DNA of 64,000 nt from Namhaeicola litoreus (GTDB lineage: Bacteria > Bacteroidota > Bacteroidia > Flavobacteriales > Flavobacteriaceae), in contig NZ_JBHTMY010000002.1 in NCBI RefSeq assembly GCF_042679565.1, forward strand, positions 682,001 to 746,000, written 5' to 3'. The position numbers and the translations under genes were made by a program. Every line of letters begins with the position of its first letter. Positions within the stretch are counted from its first letter, which is position 1. Of this stretch, positions 1 through 8,121 are shown in pieces. The notes below the pieces were generated by a model. That model saw only the letters and a program-made list of their open reading frames with translations. It had not been told where the DNA came from and did no database searches.

Positions 1-685
1 TACCACCCGTAAAATCTGCAGGCAGATCTGCCGTAGACGATTTTACAACTTGAACATTCTCCAAAATATTGGTAGGAAAAATATCCATTTGAACTGTATT
101 TCTATCAGGGTCTAATCCAGGAATATCAACTCCATTAAGGATTGATTTGGTATATCTATCTCCCAAACCCCTAACGTATACATATTTTCCACCTTGAACA
201 GATACACCGGGAACATTTCTAACGGCAGAAGCAAGGTTACTGGCCCCTACCTTTTTAAAACTCTGCGCCGACATCCCATCGAGTAAATTTACAGAACGTC
301 TTTGTACATCTAACATAGATGCTTCGGTATTTTCTGCTGTTTTAACAGATACAACTACCTCATCTAGTTGATTTGATAATGGCCCCAAAGAAGTATTTAG
401 TTCTGTTACTTTGCCTGGATTTATTACAACATCCGTAACTTCAATGGTTTCATAACCAATAAATGAAAAAACGATCACATAATTTCCAGGTTCTAGCGTA
501 AGCTCATAGGCTCCTTCAAAATCTGTAGTAGTCCCGCTGTTTGTTCCTTTTACAATTACATTGGCGAAGGGAAGTACGTCATTAAATTCTTTGTCTTGTA
601 TTACCCCGGTCAAAGTACCTTTTTGGGCTAAAATTGTTCCCGTGATCATCATTAGAAGGATCACAATTGTCGATTTCAACTTCAT
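1..685 (-). CDS. TonB-dependent receptor, N-terminal part (cut by window edge)
   Basis: Outer-membrane active-transport receptor; only the first 228 codons lie in the window and the frame runs off base 1 without a stop. A signal peptide is visible (residues 1-20, ending ILA-Q). It is followed by a carboxypeptidase-like regulatory domain (about 23-105, with KGTNSGTTTDFEGAYEL) and the start of the TonB plug (about 125 onward, with VRGLGDRYT and LNGVDIPGLDPDR). The ligand cannot be read from this part. The gene lies downstream of, and on the same strand as, the beta-helix lipoprotein, with a terminator-like hairpin in the 88-bp gap. The nearby Pho-box-like repeats and PhoB/PhoR genes suggest, by inference only, a role in phosphate acquisition. 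The start is the only ATG preceding a good signal peptide. Confidence 0.9.
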   Translation of the reverse strand, partial: MKLKSTIVILLMMITGTILAQKGTLTGVIQDKEFNDVLPFANVIVKGTNSGTTTDFEGAYELTLEPGNYVIVFSFIGYETIEVTDVVINPGKVTELNTSLGPLSNQLDEVVVSVKTAENTEASMLDVQRRSVNLLDGMSAQSFKKVGASNLASAVRNVPGVSVQGGKYVYVRGLGDRYTKSILNGVDIPGLDPDRNTVQMDIFPTNILENVQVVKSSTADLPADFTGG

Positions 686-711
686 CTTTTTATTTCTTTT
701 CTTATTTCTAA

Positions 712-753
712 TCTAAAAAATCAGAACCCAACACATAAAGTCTTGGATTCTGA
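712..753 (-). terminator. Rho-independent terminator-like hairpin between lipoprotein and TonB receptor genes
   Basis: Leftward strand: 11-bp arms (TCAGAATCCAA pairing with TTGGGTTCTGA, one G-T pair) at 743-753 and 721-731 enclose an 11-nt loop, directly followed by six T (TTTTTTAGAT). It sits 20 bp after the lipoprotein stop and 27 bp before the receptor start. It would either separate the two transcripts or attenuate read-through into the receptor gene. Confidence 0.7.
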
Positions 754-772
754 TCTTCATTTCATTTGTTTC

Positions 773-2065
773 TTAATATCCGTTTACGCTATTTGCATAG
801 GTCCAATCAAACACAGATAAGTCTGCTCCAACTGTTTGACTTCCAGCGGTAACAGCAACTGCGCTATCTCCAAAACCAGAAACAGATACATTTTCAGCTT
901 TATTTGCGAAAATAGTTTTCACATCACTTACACCTGTTGGCAATACGATTTCCCATGTTCCGAAAGTCAATTTTCCATTGTTGAAGTTTGTCGCTACTCC
1001 ATCATTGTCTAACTCTACGTCGGATACATCTTTAAATCCGTATGCATAAACATTATTTGATGCTCCCATAGCGCGATCTCTATAATCTGCATATTCACCC
1101 TCCGGGGTAATTGTATTTCCTTGGAGTGTTATATTATTTAACGTAAAGCCGGCTTCATAAGCTCCTTCAGGACCGTCAATTTCTAGACCGTGGTCTGAAA
1201 TGGCGCCAATGATCACAAATGAATTTGAAATTGTCCCTGCATAGGCCTGGTCAATATCCAAACCATCATCTCCAACAGCGTAAACTATGAGGTTTTTTGC
1301 GTTTACGGTACCACCAAAAAATTCGATACCATCATCAAAATTAGCCACTACTTCAATGTTTTCTATGAGTGTTCCGCTTCCTACAGCACCTAAAGTAAGT
1401 CCATTGATCTCATTTCCTTCTCCAATATCAGTACCCCCATGTCTTATAGAAATATATTTCATGATTCCTGAATTGTCATCATCATCATTTCCTCCATAAA
1501 GTCCGAAAGAATCACTGGCAGGAATTCCTTCAATCTGAACTTCGGTAACATCACCTTTAAAAGAGCCCTTTGCTTTTCCTAAAACCATTAATCCGCCCCA
1601 CAGACCATTATCATCAATGGTTAAATTCGTACCTGCTGTTTGACCTATTTCTATATTATCTTTGATTGAGGTCATGATTATGGGTTTTTCAGCGGTTCCT
1701 TGTGCATCAATTTTAGCCCCTCTGGCAATAATTAAGGCAGACGCTAAAGAACCTTGCCCTTCTTTCCCTTTTATAATTGTCCCTGGTTCTATGGTTAAGG
1801 TAACTCCATTGTCAACTACAACTTTACCATTCAAAATGTATACGTTGTCACTAGTCCAAGTGGTGTTTGAAGTAATCAAACCACTCACATTCTCAACTCC
1901 TGTGCAAGGTCCGCAACTGCCTCCGCAGTCGATACCAGTTTCATCTCCATTTTGAATACCATCATTACAAGTTGGTAATACAACAATTGGATCTGGTGAG
2001 TCACTTCCACAACTCGTCAAACTTAATGTCAGAATTCCTAAGACAATTAAAATAGATTTTTTCAT
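773..2065 (-). CDS. Beta-helix-type surface lipoprotein, 430 aa
   Basis: Predicted exported lipoprotein of unknown function. It has a lipoprotein signal peptide with lipobox LTSC (Cys19), a short linker, and a Cys-rich motif (Cys33, 47, 51 and 54, within CNDGIQNGDETGIDC and GGSCGPC) that I recognise from many flavobacterial surface proteins. The rest is rich in turns and short beta repeats (NLTIDDNGLWGGLMVLGKA, GIEFFGGTVNAKNLIVYAVG, DDGLDIDQAYAG) that look like a right-handed parallel beta-helix. There is no T9SS C-terminal sorting domain that I can see. It starts next to the divergent PhoB gene, across a region with GTTAA direct repeats, and precedes the TonB receptor. A receptor-associated binding lipoprotein is the simplest guess, but no ligand is indicated. 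Confidence 0.8.
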   Translation of the reverse strand: MKKSILIVLGILTLSLTSCGSDSPDPIVVLPTCNDGIQNGDETGIDCGGSCGPCTGVENVSGLITSNTTWTSDNVYILNGKVVVDNGVTLTIEPGTIIKGKEGQGSLASALIIARGAKIDAQGTAEKPIIMTSIKDNIEIGQTAGTNLTIDDNGLWGGLMVLGKAKGSFKGDVTEVQIEGIPASDSFGLYGGNDDDDNSGIMKYISIRHGGTDIGEGNEINGLTLGAVGSGTLIENIEVVANFDDGIEFFGGTVNAKNLIVYAVGDDGLDIDQAYAGTISNSFVIIGAISDHGLEIDGPEGAYEAGFTLNNITLQGNTITPEGEYADYRDRAMGASNNVYAYGFKDVSDVELDNDGVATNFNNGKLTFGTWEIVLPTGVSDVKTIFANKAENVSVSGFGDSAVAVTAGSQTVGADLSVFDWTYANSVNGY

Positions 2066-2109
2066 TTTTAGATTTTGTTAATTATTACGCTGCAAAATTG
2101 AAGCGGTAG

Positions 2110-2127
2110 TGTTAAGTGGTTGTTAAC
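2110..2127. promoter_or_regulatory. Pho-box-like direct repeat (site A)
   Basis: TGTTAAG-TGGT-TGTTAAC: two 7-mers with an 11-bp period, in the divergent region between the lipoprotein and response-regulator genes. This spacing is typical of PhoB/OmpR-family dimers. The complement TTAACA equals the Bacillus PhoP half-site. A leftward -7-like box (CAATTTTG, plus-strand 2093-2100) lies 9 bp away on the lipoprotein side. Confidence 0.5.
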
Positions 2128-2172
2128 CCTAATTTATGATTGTATCAAGGTTCTAGAGATTAGCTGCTATTA

Positions 2173-2223
2173 GGTTAATAAATGGTTAAGCAAGTAGAAG
2201 TGAGGTTTTTTTAATTATTTTTG
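2173..2223 (+). promoter_or_regulatory. Pho-box-like repeat (site B) plus -7 box of the two-component operon
   Basis: GGTTAAT-AAAT-GGTTAAG (2173-2190) repeats GTTAA with an 11-bp period. A Bacteroidota -7 box TATTTTTG lies at 2216-2223, 17 bp before the response-regulator start. No -33 TTG is visible in between, which fits an activator-dependent promoter. This suggests autoregulation, by inference. Confidence 0.5.
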
Positions 2224-2240
2224 ATAAAAATTCCTCTAAA

Positions 2241-2927
2241 ATGGATACTGAAAATATTAAAATTTTATTAGTAGATGATGAACCGGATATTCTAGAATTA
2301 GTTGGTTATCATCTTAAAAAGGAAGGTTTTCAAGTAAAAACAGCTCAGAATGGATTTGAGGCCTTAGATGTTGCCGATGATTTTATGCCTCATCTTATAT
2401 TATTAGACATTATGATGCCTGAAATGGATGGGATGGAAACCTGTGAAAGAATTCGTAATTCAGAAAAATTAAAAAATGTACTCATTGTATTTTTTACCGC
2501 AAGGGGTGAAGATTATTCGCAAGTAGCGGGCTTTGATGCAGGGGCAGATGATTATATTACAAAACCCATTAAACCAAGAGTATTAGTAAGTAAAGTAAAG
2601 GCTTTGTTGCGCAGACTAGGGACTTCTGTTCAAAATGATGAAGACGTATTAGAGTTTAATGATTTCACCATTTTTAAAAATGAGTACTATCTTTTAAAAA
2701 ATGGAGAGCAAATTGTTCTGCCAAAAAAAGAGTTTGAATTGTTAGTTTTATTGGCCAGTTCTCCCAATAAAGTTTTAAATAGAGAACATATTTTGAGAAG
2801 TGTTTGGGGGCATGATGTCGTTGTAGGTGGAAGAACTATTGACGTACATATAAGAAAACTACGAGAAAAAATCGGCGACCACTATATCGATACCATTAAA
2901 GGAGTAGGTTATAAATTCATAGACTAA
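2241..2927 (+). CDS. PhoB/OmpR-family response regulator
   Basis: DNA-binding response regulator of a two-component system, 228 aa. The receiver domain (1-122) shows the acidic pair D12/D13, phospho-acceptor D56 (LILLDIMMPEMDG), T86 and K108 (YITKPIKP). A winged-helix output domain (about 135-228) carries the usual end (VVGGRTIDVHIRKLREKIG ... IDTIKGVGYKF). The cognate kinase starts 2 bp downstream. Overall it resembles PhoB of the phosphate regulon, as flavobacterial PhoB-like regulators do, and the GTTAA 11-bp repeats around it are of the PhoP/PhoB type. Phosphate as the signal is an inference, because no pst or phoU genes are in the window. Confidence 0.93.
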   Translation: MDTENIKILLVDDEPDILELVGYHLKKEGFQVKTAQNGFEALDVADDFMPHLILLDIMMPEMDGMETCERIRNSEKLKNVLIVFFTARGEDYSQVAGFDAGADDYITKPIKPRVLVSKVKALLRRLGTSVQNDEDVLEFNDFTIFKNEYYLLKNGEQIVLPKKEFELLVLLASSPNKVLNREHILRSVWGHDVVVGGRTIDVHIRKLREKIGDHYIDTIKGVGYKFID

Positions 2928-2929
2928 TT

Positions 2930-3961
2930 TTGAAATTCAATTCGGCTCACAAAATAGCGATCAAGGTTGCTGCCTTAACAACGCTGCTTATATCAATTTT
3001 ACTTATTTCTTTTCTTTTCTCCTATCCATGGAATTATGGCTTTCTATTTATTCCTGGAGCAACTTTTTTAATTACCTATTTTACCGCTAAATTATCTTTT
3101 AGATCTTATTTAAAAAAAGAGGTCCAAAGCTTATTGGGTTCTGATATATTTAATAACGAAATAGAAATAACTGACGATTTAAATGATCTTGACTTTGAAA
3201 AAATTATAAGAAATATCAAGCAATTTGTAGATAAGAAAATGCTTGAAATTGAAAAGCTTCATTCAAGAGATGATTTTAGAAAGGAGTTTTTAGGCAATGT
3301 TTCACACGAACTCAAGACACCCATTTTTACCGCGCAGGGCTATATTCTTACGCTTCTTGGGGAATCTATGGATGATGAAGAATTAAAACAAAAGTATCTA
3401 GACCGAGCTAATAAAAGTATAGAAAGGCTTAGTTCCATAGTGAAAGACCTGGACATGATCTCTAAGTTAGAAATGGGCGGAACAAAACTAGAAGAAAGCA
3501 CTTTCAATATTGTGGGATTAGTTAATGATGTGTTTGAAATTCTCGAGATCAAAGCCGCAAAACGAAAAATAACCCTTTCTTTCGATAAAATATATGAGTA
3601 TCCTTTGTATGCCAAAGGAGATTTTGAAAAGATTCAGCAAGTCCTTATAAATCTTATTACCAATTCAATCAACTACGGGAAATTGGGAGGAACTACAATC
3701 GTTAGTATCAGTTCATTTGATAAGCAAAAATACATTGTCAAAGTTCAGGACAATGGGATAGGTATACACGAGAAGCACATACCTAGATTATTTGAACGAT
3801 TTTATCGCGTAGATAAAAGCCGGTCCAGAGAACATGGTGGCTCAGGACTTGGTTTGGCCATCGTAAAACACACCATTGAGGCCCATGACCAGGAACTTTT
3901 CGTAGAAAGTGAATTAGGTCATGGTTCCGCCTTTTCATTCACCCTAAAAAAAGTAGTATAG
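2930..3961 (+). CDS. PhoR-like sensor histidine kinase, 343 aa, TTG start
   Basis: Membrane sensor kinase partner of the preceding regulator. Two hydrophobic segments (about 12-31 and 37-54) with almost no periplasmic loop are followed by a linker, a HisKA dimerisation domain with phospho-acceptor H126 (FLGNVSHELKTPI), and a HATPase domain. The HATPase shows the N box (NLITNSINYG, 241-250), G1 (DNGIGI), the F box (LFERFYRVD) and G2 (GGSGLGLAIVK). No PAS domain is evident. The minimal extracytoplasmic loop is typical of PhoR-type kinases, which sense through partners rather than a ligand pocket. TTG is chosen because it begins the frame 2 bp after the regulator's stop, giving tight coupling, and no ATG lies before the first membrane helix. 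Confidence 0.92.
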   Translation: MKFNSAHKIAIKVAALTTLLISILLISFLFSYPWNYGFLFIPGATFLITYFTAKLSFRSYLKKEVQSLLGSDIFNNEIEITDDLNDLDFEKIIRNIKQFVDKKMLEIEKLHSRDDFRKEFLGNVSHELKTPIFTAQGYILTLLGESMDDEELKQKYLDRANKSIERLSSIVKDLDMISKLEMGGTKLEESTFNIVGLVNDVFEILEIKAAKRKITLSFDKIYEYPLYAKGDFEKIQQVLINLITNSINYGKLGGTTIVSISSFDKQKYIVKVQDNGIGIHEKHIPRLFERFYRVDKSRSREHGGSGLGLAIVKHTIEAHDQELFVESELGHGSAFSFTLKKVV

Positions 3962-3971
3962 CTATTTCCAA

Positions 3972-3989
3972 TGTTAAGTTATTGTTAAG
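3972..3989. promoter_or_regulatory. Pho-box-like direct repeat (site C)
   Basis: TGTTAAG-TTAT-TGTTAAG, an exact 7-mer repeat with 11-bp period, directly after the kinase gene. It is 21 bp upstream of a weak -7-like box (TATTTTTA, 4011-4018) and 56 bp before the next gene's start. It has the same architecture and orientation as site B. Confidence 0.5.
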
Positions 3990-4045
3990 CGTTTGTTTAT
4001 TTTATGTAAATATTTTTATATTTACTCCAATAAAACACAAATGAT

Positions 4046-4396
4046 ATGAGAAATAATGTATTAGTATTGGCTTTATGTTTGCTTTTTATAGGAATAGGAT
4101 ATGCACAAAAAGTTGAACCTAAATATGAAAAACAAGATGACTTAGTAAAAGTTTCTTATTTTTTCGATAATGGGGATTTAAAAGAGGTTGGTTATTTTAA
4201 AGAAAATAAATTACACGGTCAGTGGATTGCTTTTAATGAGGAAGGAAAAAAAGTGACTGTAGCCAATTATGAAGAAGGAAAAAAAGTGGGTACTTGGTAT
4301 GTAGTAACGAATGATTCTGTAAAAGAATTGGTTTATGATGCCAATAAGTTGGTAAGTGTAAAAGATATTAATACAACTGAAATAACCTTTATATAG
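4046..4396 (+). CDS. Small secreted YwqK/MORN-variant repeat protein
   Basis: 116-aa exported protein: signal peptide 1-20 (LALCLLFIGIGYAQ), then about three tandem repeats of the MORN_2/YwqK type (YFFDNGDLKEVGYFKENKLH, GQWIAFNEEGKKVTVANYEE, GKKVGTWYVV). Such proteins are often labelled as YwqK-family antitoxins, but there is no evidence here for a toxin partner, so I treat the function as unknown. It sits behind the PhoBR-like pair with its own Pho-box-like repeat upstream, which suggests membership of the same regulon. Transcription probably ends at the perfect hairpin that overlaps the 3' end of the convergent gene. Confidence 0.8.
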   Translation: MRNNVLVLALCLLFIGIGYAQKVEPKYEKQDDLVKVSYFFDNGDLKEVGYFKENKLHGQWIAFNEEGKKVTVANYEEGKKVGTWYVVTNDSVKELVYDANKLVSVKDINTTEITFI

Positions 4397-4404
4397 TCTC
4401 TGAA

Positions 4405-5460
4405 CTAGCTATTAAAAACATCAAATGAAAGCATTTCAGCATTTTCATTTGATGTTTTTTTTATGGGAAAACCTTGGGTTTGCAATCCTTCCTTTAATTT
4501 GCAAAGAGTGAAATTTTTTTGAAATGAGAAATTCGCAATTCCCCTTTTTCTCAAATGAATCGCCAATAGGATCTGCTCAAATTGTCCTGGGGTTGGTATA
4601 AAAAAAGCTTTAGACCTGAGTGCTTCCATATCCATGATGGTGGTATAACCCGATCGGGAAATGATTAATTCACTTCTCAAAATTGCTGCTTCCAATTCTT
4701 CTTTAAGCATATAGTTCACAATTTCAATTGAATCTAAAAACTCACGTTTTTGGTCTTGCTCAAGTATTCCTCGTACAATTAACACCTTACCGTCAAACTC
4801 CTTAAACTTTTCAATCATTTTTTCTTCAAAAATAGATCGTTGTGGTTCCGGACCAGAAATAATCACAAGTATATCATAGACTTTCACAAAAGCTTTGTAA
4901 TCAAATCTGCTCAACGGTTTGATATACCTTATTTGTATTTTTTTCGGTGGAGGAAAGGAAAGGCTACCTGCGAGATTATCATATCCTTCATAATCAGGCA
5001 CCCAGCATTCGTCAAATTTAGAAATCAGTTTATGATGAATTTTTGAAGCCATCCTGGTAAATACGCCAAAAGGTACATTGAGTTGGTGTGTGATATAAAC
5101 GGAAGGAACTTTTTTCGAGTAAACGCCAAAGCGATTGTCGGAAATAATCCCATCTAACTTCAATTCAGCTACCAATTTGTCAACACAGTTATACTCTTTT
5201 TCAGCAGCTCTCCTTATCTTTTGAGATTGACCTAGCAAGCCCAGAGCCAAAAGATTTCCATTTTTGGTGTATTTAATATGATATGAAGGCAATTCAATTG
5301 AGACAAGCGCAGGAAACTCTTTTTTGAGCAATTCTAGAGCTTGTCCATCACTGGCTAATACAGGTTCAAAACCCTGCTCTAATAATGCTCCTACAACAGG
5401 AATACACCTTGTTGCATGACCAAGCCCCCAATTTAAAGGTGCCACTAAAATTCTTTTCAT
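4405..5460 (-). CDS. GT-B glycosyltransferase, MurG-like (family 1/28 type), 351 aa
   Basis: Cytoplasmic glycosyltransferase of the GT-B fold. The N-terminal Gly-rich loop reads APLNWGLGHATRC (7-19). The C-terminal nucleotide-sugar site has the pattern SRSGYTTIMDMEALRSKAFF followed by PTPGQFEQ, as in MurG-like enzymes. The substrate is unknown. This family is widespread in Bacteroidota and is commonly annotated only as glycosyl transferase. It is the last gene of the leftward series, 21 bp after purD. Its C-terminal codons double as a terminator stem. The product could act on the surface polysaccharide encoded upstream, but the intervening purD makes that uncertain. Confidence 0.8.
   Translation of the reverse strand: MKRILVAPLNWGLGHATRCIPVVGALLEQGFEPVLASDGQALELLKKEFPALVSIELPSYHIKYTKNGNLLALGLLGQSQKIRRAAEKEYNCVDKLVAELKLDGIISDNRFGVYSKKVPSVYITHQLNVPFGVFTRMASKIHHKLISKFDECWVPDYEGYDNLAGSLSFPPPKKIQIRYIKPLSRFDYKAFVKVYDILVIISGPEPQRSIFEEKMIEKFKEFDGKVLIVRGILEQDQKREFLDSIEIVNYMLKEELEAAILRSELIISRSGYTTIMDMEALRSKAFFIPTPGQFEQILLAIHLRKRGIANFSFQKNFTLCKLKEGLQTQGFPIKKTSNENAEMLSFDVFNS
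4414..4462. terminator. Bidirectional terminator inside the 3' end of a convergent gene
   Basis: Perfect 17-bp stem (AAAAACATCAAATGAAA, 4414-4430, against 4443-4459) with a 12-nt loop, followed rightward by a run of T and leftward by five T. It ends the YwqK-like gene but lies within the last 18 codons of the opposing glycosyltransferase gene, so those codons also form the hairpin. Confidence 0.8.
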
Positions 5461-5481
5461 GACACTAATTTTATTTTCCTA

Positions 5482-6753
5482 CTAAAGGTCGAAACCGATA
5501 TCCTTTCTAAAATACATCTGATCAAAACATATTTTATCAATGCTTTGATAGGATTTTTTTAAAGCCTCATTTTTATCCTTTCCAAAAGAAGTCAAAGCTA
5601 TAACCCGACCACCGGAGGTAAGAATTTTGTCTGAACTTTTATCCGTTCCTGCATGAAAAACAATAGAATCTTTTATTTGATCCAAACCATGAATTTCTTT
5701 CCCCTTTTCATAGCTTTCCGGATAGCCTCCAGAAACCACCATTACCGTTGTAGCCGTATCCGGATTAATTTCTAATTTAACTTTATTCAATTCTCTTTTT
5801 GCGGCACTATTTAATAAATCGATAAAGTCATTTTTAATTCTAGGAATCACCACTTCCGTCTCTGGATCTCCCATCCTTACATTGTATTCGATCACTTTGG
5901 GTTCTCCTTTAACCTTGATCAAACCGATAAAAATAAAACCCACATACGGAATTCCGTCATTCTTCAATCCATCCACAGTAGGTTTGATAATTCTATCTTC
6001 GACCTTTTTTAAAAAAGTTTCATCTGCAAAAGGAACTGGTGAAATAGCGCCCATACCTCCGGTATTCAAACCTTTATCTCCTTCTCCAATTCTCTTGTAA
6101 TCTTTGGCGTTAGGCAAGACAAGATAATTTTCTCCATCCGTAAAGACAAAAGAACTCATTTCGATACCGTCTAAAAATTCTTCTATGACCACTTTTGCAC
6201 TGGCTTTTCCAAATTTTTGATGGGCGAGCATTTCTTTGAGTTCCTGCTTAGCCTCCTCAATATGATCTAAAATCAAAACTCCCTTTCCTGCTGCCAAACC
6301 ATCCGCTTTTAAAACATAGGGAGGGCTTAGTGTTTCTAAAAAAGCATATCCTTTTTCTAATGTTTCAGGAGTAAAACTTTCATATTTCGCGGTTGGAATC
6401 TGATGCTTATACATAAATTCTTTCGCAAATTCTTTGCTTCCTTCCAACTGAGCGGCAAATTTTTGTGGACCAATTACAGGAATGTTTTTTAGGAGTGAAT
6501 CATTTAAAAAATAATCGTGGATACCGTTAACCAATGGATCTTCGGGCCCCACAAGTACCAATTCAATTTGATTTTCAATCACTACCTCTTTGACCTTTTC
6601 AAAATCGTTAGGGTTGATCTTTAAATTTTTTCCATAAACCGAAGTGCCCGCATTTCCCGGAGCAATAAACAACTTTCCTAATTGTTTACTTTGTGCTATT
6701 TTCCAGGCAAAAGTACATTCTCTACCTCCCGAACCTAAAATTAAAATATTCAT
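5482..6753 (-). CDS. purD: Phosphoribosylamine-glycine ligase
   Basis: GAR synthetase: ATP-dependent ligation of glycine to 5-phosphoribosylamine, the second step of purine synthesis. The 423-aa length is normal. It starts with MNILILGSGGREC (N domain). The ATP-grasp domain contains PPYVLKADGLAAGKGV and the family signature NVRMGDPETEV (about 295-305). The C-terminal domain has TTVMVVSGGYPESYEKG. The gene is sandwiched between polysaccharide genes, 11 bp after the priming sugar transferase, so it is probably transcribed with them; this arrangement has no obvious functional logic. Confidence 0.97.
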   Translation of the reverse strand: MNILILGSGGRECTFAWKIAQSKQLGKLFIAPGNAGTSVYGKNLKINPNDFEKVKEVVIENQIELVLVGPEDPLVNGIHDYFLNDSLLKNIPVIGPQKFAAQLEGSKEFAKEFMYKHQIPTAKYESFTPETLEKGYAFLETLSPPYVLKADGLAAGKGVLILDHIEEAKQELKEMLAHQKFGKASAKVVIEEFLDGIEMSSFVFTDGENYLVLPNAKDYKRIGEGDKGLNTGGMGAISPVPFADETFLKKVEDRIIKPTVDGLKNDGIPYVGFIFIGLIKVKGEPKVIEYNVRMGDPETEVVIPRIKNDFIDLLNSAAKRELNKVKLEINPDTATTVMVVSGGYPESYEKGKEIHGLDQIKDSIVFHAGTDKSSDKILTSGGRVIALTSFGKDKNEALKKSYQSIDKICFDQMYFRKDIGFDL

Positions 6754-6764
6754 TTCTTTATTTT

Positions 6765-8114
6765 TTAATATGCTTTTATATCACCACGCAATGCGTTATA
6801 CACGGTTTTAGCCATGATCTTTAGATCGAGTAAAAACGACCAATTCTCTATATAAAAAATATCGAATCGTACACGATTTGACATGTCTGCATTTTTTTCT
6901 ATTTCTCCGCGATAACCACTTGTTTGCGCCAAACCCGTGATACCGGGTTTCACCATATGCCTCACCATAAATTTATCTACAATTTTGGCATACTTCTCTG
7001 TTTGACTTAACATATGCGGTCGTGGACCAACAATACTCATTTCTCCTTTTAAAACATTTATAAATTGTGGTAATTCATCAATACTTGTTTTTCGTAGAAA
7101 TTTCCCAATTGTCGTAACCCGACAGTCACTTTTTGTAGCTGGTTCTGCTTCCGAAGTGTCATTGACAAACATAGAACGAAACTTGTAACAGATAAATTGA
7201 TTACCCTTTAAGCCATGTCTTTGTTGCTTAAAAAATAAGGGGCCTTTTGATTCTAATTTGATTAAAACAAATAATAACGGTGTTAGCCAAGATAAAACAA
7301 AAACTATGATAAACATAGAAAAAAGGACGTCAAAAGATCGCTTAAATAATTGATTTACAGGATTATCAAAAGGTATTTTTCTAAGTGACAATACCGGAAT
7401 ACAATCGAAATATTCCACTTCCATTTTGGTGGTATAGATCTTGTCGGAATCCGGTAAAAACTTCAATACCCTTAAATTATTATCTGCAAAATGGATTAGT
7501 TTCTCAATCTGGTCCTTGCTTAGATCGTTAATGGAGCAAATAATTTCATCCACATCATTCTTTAACATATAACTGAAGGAGGATTCTATTTTTCCCAGAT
7601 AATTTTTCATGGGTAATTCAGTGTCATTGAAAAATCCCATGACCTGATATCCCATTTCAGGATGTTTTCCTAGAAAATAACTAAAGTTCATGATATTCAC
7701 TCCGTTTCCCATTAAGACAACCTTCCTATAATTTCCTCCTAATGCTCTATACTTTTGTAAAGCAGCAAAATAAAAGCTGCGAAACGTAGCAATCGCCAAC
7801 AAAATCAACAGTAGTACTCTGAGATGAGATTCAACTAAAATCTCTTTAGAAGTAAGCGTAAAATAGGCAAAGTATGCAATGCTAAACAATAAAAATTGAA
7901 GAAAAATATGTTTGTATACGTCCAATACACGACTATGCCTTTTGAACTTGTAAAAATTTGTAAAATAGGCACTTGCTAACCAAACTGAATTAACAACCAA
8001 GTAATACTCCCCACCGAAACTATTTTCAAAAAAAAGAAAAAGTACACTATTGACAATCAATAAATTGACAAAAAGAGCAATTGGGGCGATGTATTTTGAA
8101 TAACGTTTTTTCAA
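6765..8114 (-). CDS. Polyprenyl-phosphate sugar-1-phosphate transferase (WbaP/WcaJ-type priming enzyme)
   Basis: Integral membrane enzyme that starts a polysaccharide repeat unit by moving a sugar-1-phosphate from a UDP-sugar onto undecaprenyl phosphate. Four N-terminal membrane segments (about 10-115) and a Rossmann-like central part (VVLMGNGVN) precede the bacterial sugar transferase domain from about residue 255. That domain has a membrane helix, KFRSM (about 312), the DELPQ/INVLKGEMSIVGPRPH catalytic motif and VKPGITGLAQ. The 449-aa length is typical of EPS-type enzymes. It is the last gene of the cluster that begins with the Wzz-like protein. The sugar cannot be deduced. Confidence 0.93.
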   Translation of the reverse strand: MKKRYSKYIAPIALFVNLLIVNSVLFLFFENSFGGEYYLVVNSVWLASAYFTNFYKFKRHSRVLDVYKHIFLQFLLFSIAYFAYFTLTSKEILVESHLRVLLLILLAIATFRSFYFAALQKYRALGGNYRKVVLMGNGVNIMNFSYFLGKHPEMGYQVMGFFNDTELPMKNYLGKIESSFSYMLKNDVDEIICSINDLSKDQIEKLIHFADNNLRVLKFLPDSDKIYTTKMEVEYFDCIPVLSLRKIPFDNPVNQLFKRSFDVLFSMFIIVFVLSWLTPLLFVLIKLESKGPLFFKQQRHGLKGNQFICYKFRSMFVNDTSEAEPATKSDCRVTTIGKFLRKTSIDELPQFINVLKGEMSIVGPRPHMLSQTEKYAKIVDKFMVRHMVKPGITGLAQTSGYRGEIEKNADMSNRVRFDIFYIENWSFLLDLKIMAKTVYNALRGDIKAY

Positions 8115-8121
8115 AACTGAG

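Noticed and set aside
4046..4396. YwqK-like protein as an antitoxin of a toxin-antitoxin pair
   Set aside because: It is secreted and has no small toxin gene beside it; the family label is misleading.
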